NCBI GenBank assembly: GCA_963576565.1
Contig: OY755038.1
Span: forward strand, 66,399,908-66,463,907
Length of the DNA stretch: 64,000 bases
Direction of reading: 5' to 3'
Source of the DNA: Aspidapion aeneum
Taxonomy: Eukaryota; Arthropoda; Insecta; Coleoptera; Brentidae
Part shown: positions 56,610 through 64,000 of the stretch, one piece after another
Position numbering within the stretch: position 1 is the stretch's first letter
Layout: each line of letters starts with the position of its first letter
Notes under the pieces: model-generated
Database searches by the model: none
What the model was told of the DNA's origin: nothing
Seen by the model: only the letters and a program-made list of their open reading frames with translations
Translations under genes and position numbers: made by a program

Positions 56610-57450
56610 AAATCAAAGATGGATCTGATACCTTCCTAGCCCATTATTACAATCCAAGTGAACTCACACTATATCAGCCTTAAAAAGAGTTTTTGTAAAT
56701 ATCTCAAAAGCGGAAGCTACTACTGAGTTTTTAGTAAGAATATGTTCTACTACGAAAACAGTATACTGATTTGATGCTCCGTTAAAAAGTTAGAATATTT
56801 CAGTTTTTATAAACTGTAAAAAAACTGTCATTAGCCTGAATGAATTTTGACTGAAATCTAATCAGCTCTTTACAGTACTGTACACTATTTTATTACAATC
56901 CAAGTGAACTCACACTATATCAGCCTTAAAAAGAGTTTGTGTAAATATCTCAAAATCGGAAGCTTCTACTTAGTTTTTAGTAAGAATATGTTCTACTACG
57001 AAAACAGTATACTGATTTGATTCTCCGTTCAGAGGTTAGAATATTTCAGTTTTTAAACTGTAAAAAAACTGTCATTAGCCTGAATGAATTTTGACTGAAA
57101 TCTAATAAGCTCTTTACAGTACTGTACACTATTTTATTACAATCCAAGTGAACTCACACTATATCAGCCTTGAAAAGAGTTATTGTAAATATCTCAAAAG
57201 CGGAAGCTTCTACTTAGATTTTAGTAAGAATATGTTCTACTACGAAAACAGTATACTGATTTGATGCTCCGTTAAAAAGTTAGAATATTTCAGTTTTGTA
57301 AACTGTAAAAAAACTGCCTTAATGGATTTTGAATGAAATCTAGTCAGCTCTTTACAGTATTGTACACTATTTTACCTAAAAATTTCATAAAAATCAGTTC
57401 GATGGTTTAAGAGCTATTGTGTTACACATACAGAGACACCACGACAATAT
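56610..57450 (-). repeat. Dispersed repeat R copy with internal triplication
   Basis: Read on the minus strand it goes from the ATCGTGGTGTCTCTG block near 57440 towards the GGATCCATC-like end near 56620. A ~245-bp internal segment (TACAATCCAAGTGAACTCAC to TACACTATTTTAT) is present three times, starting at 56648, 56894 and 57138, nearly identical. The third unit has the normal R continuation (TTACCTAAAAATTTCATAAA). Confidence 0.85.
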
Positions 57451-57620
57451 TGCTAAAATTGAAGGTGCTTTGCCATATTTCGCAAAATTTTTTGGGTAAA
57501 TTCGTTGAACTGGCGCTGACAGGTTGGGTTTGGATAGGCTCTTTGGTTAGGCCAGTGTGCTGTCACTTGCCAACATAGAGTGGGAGGGGAGTTTTTTGCA
57601 GCTGCGTTATAAAATCGATG
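57451..57620. other. Non-coding spacer
   Basis: Nothing recognised. Confidence 0.3.
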
Positions 57621-57624
57621 CATT

Positions 57625-57935
57625 TTTTACGGTTCGACTTTTTTACGCTACGTTTTGAGGATTTTGCGTGTTTTCTCCATTTTGTTCGCGCGTTTTACTT
57701 TCGACTATATTATTTTTGAAATTTTTACGGATCGACAAAATTACGATTCGTTTAAATTATTTTCGACTCTATTATTTTTCACAATTTTACGTATCGACCA
57801 AAATACGTTTCGCTTGAATTGCTTTCATCTCTTTTACTTTTCGGTTTTTTATTATTAAACTATTTTAAGAGTCGGCTTTTTCCGCTTCATCTAGTTTATT
57901 TGCAACTATATTATTTTCGACAATTTTCAGTGTCA
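57625..57935. repeat. Degenerate tandem repeat, ~62-bp period
   Basis: TTTCGACTATATTATTTTT near 57700 and TTTCGACTCTATTATTTTT near 57762 are followed by TACG(G/T)ATCGAC(A/C)AAA(A/T)TACG blocks in the same register. Weaker versions lie on both sides (TTACGGTTCGAC near 57629 and ACTATATTATTTTCGACAA near 57905). The overlapping frames at 57655 and 57819 arise from this repeat. Confidence 0.6.
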
Positions 57936-58539
57936 AGAACTGCGCGACAAACTGCGCAAACTAGACAAATCGGCTATACGGGGCAGATAGAAACAGGAAA
58001 TAGTGCTAATATCTGTACAGTTCTGGTAGATGACGTATAATAATGAGAGAGTTATAGAAAAAATTGGCATTTGCTATTGGTTCTTTCAAGAGATTCAACG
58101 TCGACTGCCTATTTTGTTGCGAATACTGCCAGACCTGTAACGATACTGTGATAAGTGTGATGACTTGGGCACAGTGGGACATAGATATCAATACAATATA
58201 GAAATATAATAAAATATTTTTATGATGGTTACGTTATTTACAATTGAATTTCCTTATCAGCATCAATAATCTAGGAACCAGTGCTGTAGCTCTGCAGCTC
58301 TAGTAGACCAGCCGCCACTAGCCTAGATGTCTTCATCGACTTCTACAAATTAGTCTTATTCAAAATAGCAAAAAGTGTAGTTTTTCAAACTTAACTAATA
58401 AATTAATTAATAAGTAATTTTTTTATTTTAATAAGGTTAAATGCTATTGCTAATTTTCTGTGATTAAAAACGAATATTATTTGTAAATACATATTAAAAA
58501 CCTATCTGGAAATTTTATTTAAATGGTTTGAAGGTTTAT
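57936..58539. other. Non-coding stretch, nothing recognised
   Basis: No supported feature. Confidence 0.35.
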
Positions 58540-60125
58540 CTGAGGGCACGGCAGTGCCTCGCCAAGTTCGCGCGCCGTAACCATCTTTTCTTGAAACATT
58601 TCAGCCGATAATTGACCTACCTAAAACTCTACTTCGGAATGAGCTACGAATCTCAAACTTTGCAAAGTCGTAGACCTCCATGGAGTTAACAACCCCTCCA
58701 AGTTTCATGGACTTCCATAAAGTAGTAAAGTAGTTACGAAATTTCAAAAAACGTCGAAATTGCCACTCACTCACTGACTCACTCACTCATGTATAGATCA
58801 TCAATATTCTACTGTACTTCCAGACGTGCTACAAAGCTGGAATTTGGCAGACTGATAGAAATTATGATTAAACCCCTGGAAAAAATCAAAAAACCCCAAA
58901 AATTTAATTTACTCCCCTCCTCTCTACATTTAAAGTTATGTAAAAGTAGCATCGCCCACTTCCAGAAATGCTAGAGAGTTGTGCTTTGGCAGACTGATAG
59001 GAACTATGATAAAACTATAGGAAAAAATTAAAACACCCCAAAATTCTAATTTACTTCCCTTCCCTATAAATGTAAAGTTAAGTAAAAGTAACATTGCCTA
59101 CTTCCAGACATGCTAGAGAGCTGAGCTTTGAAAGACCGATAGTAACTATGATATAGTTATAGAAAAAAATTATATAATATATGTTTCACATATAAAACTA
59201 TATGAAAAAATTTAAAAACACCAACATTTTAATTTACTTCCCTCTCCTATAAATGTAAATTTATATAAAACTAACATTGCCCACTTCCAGAAACGCTAGA
59301 GAGCTGAGGATTGGAATGCTGATAGAAATTATGATAAAACCATGGGAAAAAATTTCAAAAGTCCAATATTTTCATTTACTCTCCTCCCCTATAAATGTAA
59401 AGTTATGTAAAAGTGACATTACCCACTTCCAGAAACGCTTGAGAGCTGAGCATTGGAAGACTGATAGGAAATATGATAAAACTATAGGACAAAATTTAAA
59501 AACACGACAGTTTTAATTTATTTCCCTCTCCTATACATGTAAAGTTAAGTAAAAGTAACATTGTGCACTTTCAGAAACGCTAGAGAGCTGAGCTTTGGAA
59601 GGTTGATAGGAACTACGATAAAACCATGGAAAAAAATTAAAAAACCTAAAAAATTTAAGTAAGGCATTGCAAAAGTTTTGAACAATATTCCGCATATTTT
59701 ACTATTTTAAAAATTAAGTATTATCCAATTCCTTTAAAAAAGAAGTGAAATCATAACAAAAACATTTCATGTAAAAAAAGCTAAGTACGCGAAAATGGCA
59801 TTCCGTAAAAAGGATTGAGATAAAAGTAAAGCCAAGTTCTCCAATACAAATTTCAAAATGAAATGTTCTTACTAGTTTGGAAATATTTTTCTAAACTTGG
59901 CTATTACGGCTGTAAATGACTCTTAGGCACAATGCTAAATTGAACAAAAAGAGGTTTGGCTGTAATAGCAAAGTTTAAAAAAACATTTCCAAACTGGTAA
60001 GAACCTTTCATTTTGAAATTTGTATTGGAGAACTTGGCTTTACTTTTATCTCAATCCTTTTTACGGAATGCCATTTTCGCGTACTTGGCTTTTTTTTAAA
60101 TGAAATGTTTTTGTTATGATATATA
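58540..60125 (-). mobile_element. Hairpin plus tandem-repeat element, copy 2 (six units)
   Basis: It is the inverted counterpart of 10010-10860. It starts with GGGCACGGCAGTGCC near 58546, then the GTAGTTACGAAATTTC block, CACTCACTGACTCACTCACT and GTATAGATCATCAA. Six tandem units begin with CTTCCAGA at 58817, 58959, 59101, 59284, 59426 and 59568. It ends with a long hairpin at about 59750-60125 (GTACGCGAAAATGGCATTCC with its reverse complement). The unit period is 142 bp; the third carries about 41 bp extra. The small frames here are repeat sequence. Confidence 0.8.
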
Positions 60126-60764
60126 AAATATATTAACATACTTAGTATGTTAAAATAGTATTTATTGCAAACGAAATTTACACATAAGTATAAGAAAAAT
60201 AAAAATATCTTTTAATTTTATCTTTATTCCGTAATTTCTACACCTCCTGAATCTCATCAAACAATTTTCGAAAACACCCTCAAAAAGATATCGGAATGTA
60301 GCCATCGGCTCACGGGGCTTCAATTTTCTAATACATTACGCGACGCACTGATATCTATCCCATATAGCCCAAAATCTTGAAAGAATGGATTTGTCTTGCT
60401 ATTCCGTTACGAAGGAGTGAAAGGAAATATAAAAATATGGTAGAGACAAAAATTAGGTTAAACAGTAGAGACAGTAACATATTTCGTTGACATGCAACTT
60501 ATAAATTAATATTTTATGATACCTTTCTGTTATAAATTCAAAACTACTATATCGATTTTGACGAAATTGTATTTTATCAAACGACTCGATCGTTATTATT
60601 GTAAAAACGTTTGGGCCGCCCCCAAAGACATATTTTCCTTATTCTAAAGTGAGATCAAAAATAAATGTTAGCCCCTTACAGGCCCTACGCACCAGAAGCA
60701 GAGATTAAACCAATGACGGTGGCTTACTTTTTAACTGTAGGAATTTTTTTATCAGGTTGGTTTT
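60126..60764. other. Non-coding stretch, nothing recognised
   Basis: No supported feature. Confidence 0.35.
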
Positions 60765-60769
60765 CACAT

Positions 60770-61490
60770 CTAACCAAAGGTGTGCGCCGACGCCAGCCTA
60801 TTATTCTGATATGTTATAGGATCATATCAGAGCATCATAAAAAGCTAAGTTAGTGGTAGCCCCACTGATTTAGACACAGGTTTGCGTATTAAAGAAGCGT
60901 AGTAAAAATAGTTTATTTTTGAGATAAAATCTATGCTTCTAAGTTCTGAGATATTTACAAAAAACTGTTTTTAAGGTTGATATATCATGGAGTTCACTGA
61001 AGTGTGCTAATACGACAGCTAGAATGGTAGTAGATCCGTCATGGATCCATTTATTTCAAATAAATAAAGGGTCCGCCTCTGTATGTTATAATTCAAACAT
61101 AATTTTTTTTATTAGCCATAAGTTAAAACCGAACAGTAGAATTACTAAATGTCATTTTAAAGATAATTATAGCTATATGTATTAAAACATATTTTTCATT
61201 CAAAAAAAATTAAATAACAAGGTACGCCGTCAAAAAAGCTGGATTTATATTCTGTTACCTTACGGGCATTGACTGTGTCTAAAAACAAATTATTTTGGGG
61301 AGTTGTATTGCCGAATATTTAATTTTATCATATATTTTTGTGTTACTTTGATCCGCCCCTGCATCTTAACCAGAAGGGCCACCATAGTCCAACTCAGGTT
61401 TTTAGGATGCCCTGACATGATCCTATAACATATTAGAATTTCAGAAAAATCTGCTAGTATCGGCGCCTACCTATAGTTGTGTGCGGGTTT
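60770..61490. mobile_element. Inverted-repeat element with R fragment inside
   Basis: CTGATATGTTATAGGATCATATCAGAGCATCATAAAAA-type sequence at about 60806-60842 has its reverse complement at about 61391-61435 (TTTTTAGGATGCCCTGACATGATCC..). The match extends outward to GCGCCGA/TCGGCGCC blocks near 60785 and 61459. The interior holds an R 3' fragment at 60930-61075. Termini and target duplication were not resolved. Confidence 0.6.
60930..61075 (+). repeat. Dispersed repeat R, 3' fragment
   Basis: GAGATATTTACAAAAAACTG, TTTTTAAGGTTGATATATCATGG, GAAGTGTGCTAATA and GTCATGGATCCATTTATT appear in the R order. Confidence 0.7.
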
Positions 61491-61581
61491 CCTTTCGGGG
61501 GTAATTGCACAAATGCATCAAAATTACCGATAATTTTTTAATAAAACGTGTTTTTTATAATTGGAAGAGTTTGTTTCTATA

Positions 61582-62721
61582 CAGGGTGTCCCATAACTAA
61601 TGGTACATAGTTAAACTGTAGATTCCCTGGGTCAAAATATTACGATTTAGAGATACAGGGTGTTTATTTATAAAAACTTATTTTTTTTAATACGATTTTC
61701 TTTAATAACTTTTTTACTAATCCATATTTTTGCAAAGAATAACAAGCGTGTAAGTTTTTTTGAAATTGGCAAGACGATTCCGTTGAAAGTTTTGATGTAC
61801 AGTGTACAGGGTGTTCCCTGGACCACTAGCATTGCATTAAAATCAGTGCCTTTTTTTTGTGCCTCGGTGTATACCAGTTTTTATGTAAGATAATGGTTTT
61901 CCCATCCTTTTTATGTAAAAAAGTTATACTGTTTTAAAGTCACTAAGGGCAACGGTTTTTGACATTTTTGGATTTAAAGTTTATGCCTAATTTTTATTTT
62001 TGCAAAAACTAACCAGCATGTAGGTTTTTCTGAAAATTGCAAGACGATTTCATTGAAAAATTTGATGTACCATGTACAGGGTGTTCTTTATATATATAAA
62101 ATTAAAAAATTAATGTTTTTAATCGAATCTTGTATACACCGAGGAACAAAAAAGTTAGACCTATTTTAATGTAACGGTACCGACCCAGAGAACACCCTGT
62201 ATATTATTTATTTTTTTTACCAAAATTAAGTTGTCCATGCCCAAAAACCACCAAACCGAATTTTTTGTGCAAAATTATTAATTAGTAGAAAGAATTAAAG
62301 AAAGTATCATACATAAATTAGGCATATCACTCACATGCAATAAAAAAACCTAAATGCAAAAATCTCAAAAACCGTTGCTTTGAGCGACTTTAAAACAGTA
62401 TAACTTTTTTACATAAAATGGACGGGAAAACCATTATTTTACATATAAACTGGTATATGAACACCCTGTACATTGTACACCAAATTTTTCTACGGAATCG
62501 TCTTGCCAATTTTAAAAAAAACTTATACGCTGGTTAGCTCTTGCAAAAAAATTAATTATTAATAAACTTATTAAAGAAAATCGAATTGAAAAAATAAAGT
62601 TTAACACCCTGTATCTCGGTTAGTACGAACTTTTGGACTGAGGTAAGTATGGCTAAATCGTAATATTTTGACCCAGGGAATCTACAGTTTAACTATGCAC
62701 CATTAGTTCTGGGACACCCTG
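61582..62721. mobile_element. Foldback element, CAGGGTGTCCC ends, duplicated arms
   Basis: CAGGGTGTCCCATAACTAATGG at 61582 pairs with the end at 62721 (CCATTAGTTCTGGGACACCCTG). TA lies on both sides, and inverted homology covers nearly the whole 1,140 bp. Each arm contains an internal direct duplication of about 270 bp that includes another TGTACAGGGTGTT terminus (61806 and 62074 on the left, mirrored near 62464 and 62200 on the right). No transposase frame. The 77-codon frame at 61660-61893 lies in the arm and is not a gene. Confidence 0.88.
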
Positions 62722-63026
62722 TATATTCGCGACTCCGCAGGAGGAGGGCATTTTCGTAAAATATGAAAACAAATGATTGCAATTTGTAAAAAAAACACGT
62801 TGAATAAAAAAATATCCGGTTATTTTGATGCACGTGTGTAATTTATTTGAATATTTCCGGAATAATAAAAGAACTTATGGTTTTTTAAATTATAACAATA
62901 AACCTTTGTTTATTTAGTTGTCAAATAGCTGACATATATACAGTGTTTAACAGCCAAATGAAATAAATTCGATAACGAATAAATGAGGCCATGTTGAGAC
63001 AAACGCTTGGACATGTCAATTTTTAC

Positions 63027-63495
63027 CTTCCTAGCCCGCGCAGCAATGGCTAGAGAAGGTATTAGTTTCGACGAAAAAAATGTTTTTGAGATTACGCCGA
63101 AAATGTGTTATTTGGGTGTATTTTGATCTATCTTGGTAATATCGTCGTGATGTCTGTCTGTGTGTGTACTATTCCGTAACGCGATAGCTCCTAAACCGCT
63201 AAACCTATTTTCATAAAATTTTCAGGCAAAATAGTGAACGACACTCATTTTTTTGACAATTATAAAGTAAATAAAATTATAACTTTTTAACGGAGCATCG
63301 CATCAATATGCGCTTTTCGGAATATAGTAAAATGCATTTTGCTTAAAAATTTGTTTCATAACCAAAAACTTCCTAGGACCTTTAGTTTCTGCGATATTTA
63401 CAAAAAACTGTTTTCAAGGCTGATATCATGGCTTCACTTGAAGTGTGCTAATAGGCTAGCTAGGAAAGTATCAGATCTGTCATAGATCCATTTAT
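63027..63495 (+). repeat. Dispersed repeat R, best plus-strand copy
   Basis: It begins with the hairpin CCTTCCTAGCC ... GGCTAGAGAAGG. It continues with GACGAAAAAAATG, TGTTATTTGGGTGTATTTTGA, AATATCGTCGTGATGTCTGT, CCGTAACGCGATAGCTCC, TTTTCAGGCAAAATAGTG, AGCATCGCATCAATATGCG, TACAAAAAACTGTTTTCAAGG, GCTAGCTAGGAAAGTATCAG and TCATAGATCCATTTATT. About 470 bp, non-coding. Confidence 0.8.
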
Positions 63496-63825
63496 TATTT
63501 TAAAATGCACATTTTTTTTCAAAAAAAAGTTATATAGGATGTATCATATGACAGTGGCTAATACCAACTTTCTTATTTTAAATGCAACCCCTCAAATAGA
63601 CATAATTCATGTACAATGTCCCATACCTAAGACTAACCATTTTTGAATTAATGACAGTTCAAAAATGACAATTTCCAATTTCGAGGCAAAATATTTCGAA
63701 AACGGTTAGAATTATGGAAAAACGGCTTACATGTCCCTATCCTTATTTTTAATTATCTATCGATTGACACCAAATACGAACACTTCCGGTTTAATCATAA
63801 TTTCCGATTTTCCGTTAAAACCGGA
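63496..63825. other. Non-coding spacer
   Basis: Nothing recognised. Confidence 0.3.
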
Positions 63826-63829
63826 TTGA

Positions 63830-63930
63830 TGCCACACACAAAGATAAGACATTTTCGGTGTTATCTGAAAAAAACTTTTTTTGTCGAAAACAATACCTCC
63901 TTTAGCCATTGCTGCGCCGCCTTGGAAGAT
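63830..63930 (-). repeat. Dispersed repeat R, 5' fragment (minus strand)
   Basis: On the plus strand AAGACATTTTCGGTGTTATCTG, TTGTCGAAAACAATACC and TTTAGCCATTGCTGCGCC read as the reverse complement of the R start, including its diverged hairpin. Confidence 0.65.
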
Positions 63931-64000
63931 AAAAAATGTTATCAATTTAAGTAGCATTTATAGGCAAGTAATAGGAATATATACCTGGGACAAATTATTA

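Noticed and set aside
56441..60860. hAT element between CAGTGGCG at 56441 and CCCACTG near 60866
   Set aside because: The putative right end matches only six bases, the flanks differ and the interval contains unrelated complete elements.

Overview
The window looks like a repeat-rich, AT-rich, gene-poor stretch of an arthropod, most likely insect, nuclear genome. I found no convincing host gene, no functional tRNA or rRNA gene and no CRISPR array. The insect call rests on an intact BEL/Pao retrotransposon, jockey-type LINE debris, hAT and TA-target miniature elements, and many dispersed non-coding repeats with the CAGGGTG terminus often seen in insect genomes. I cannot name the order; a large-genome beetle or hemipteran is a guess.

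Layout, left to right. 0-16.8 kb holds mostly decayed DNA with short non-autonomous elements: a 117-bp tandem dimer, a foldback arm, a TA-flanked element with GGGGCAAGAT ends, a 115-bp hAT MITE with its 8-bp target duplication, a jockey LINE 3' end, a hairpin/tandem-repeat element, and a tRNA-derived SINE. 16.8-20.3 kb is a ~2 kb repeat unit interrupted by a 1.48-kb foldback element; the same unit without that insertion lies at 42.1-44.1 kb, so the pair is a filled and an empty site. 22.0-23.2 kb and 35.9-37.0 kb are inverted copies of one another.

25.0-29.4 kb (minus strand) is the most interesting locus: a frameshifted coding region of about 1,430 codons with an N-terminal Cys/His motif, a central region I cannot assign, and a C-terminal domain whose ordered acidic motifs match a FEN1/XPG-like (PIN-like fold) nuclease. 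I read it as a decayed copy of a repetitive gene family, possibly a mobile element of an uncharacterised type. Next to it, 29.6-30.8 kb is a foldback element into which a hAT-like element has inserted. 33.9-36.0 kb is a long AT microsatellite abutting another foldback element. 37.7-39.4 kb is a dead LINE reverse transcriptase.

48.2-56.2 kb is a BEL/Pao LTR retrotransposon on the minus strand, with two LTRs that look identical and one uninterrupted 1,763-aa Gag-Pol frame. It is the only intact, plausibly active gene here. 56.6-64 kb returns to non-autonomous repeats: an internally triplicated dispersed repeat, a second hairpin/tandem element with six 142-bp units, an inverted-repeat element, and a foldback element with duplicated termini.

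Two repeat families tie the window together. One is the foldback family with CAGGGTG or CAGCGTG ends, inserted at TA. The other is a dispersed ~480-bp repeat (called R below) that starts with a short hairpin and recurs about ten times in various truncations on both strands. All identifications come from reading the sequence; no database search was run.
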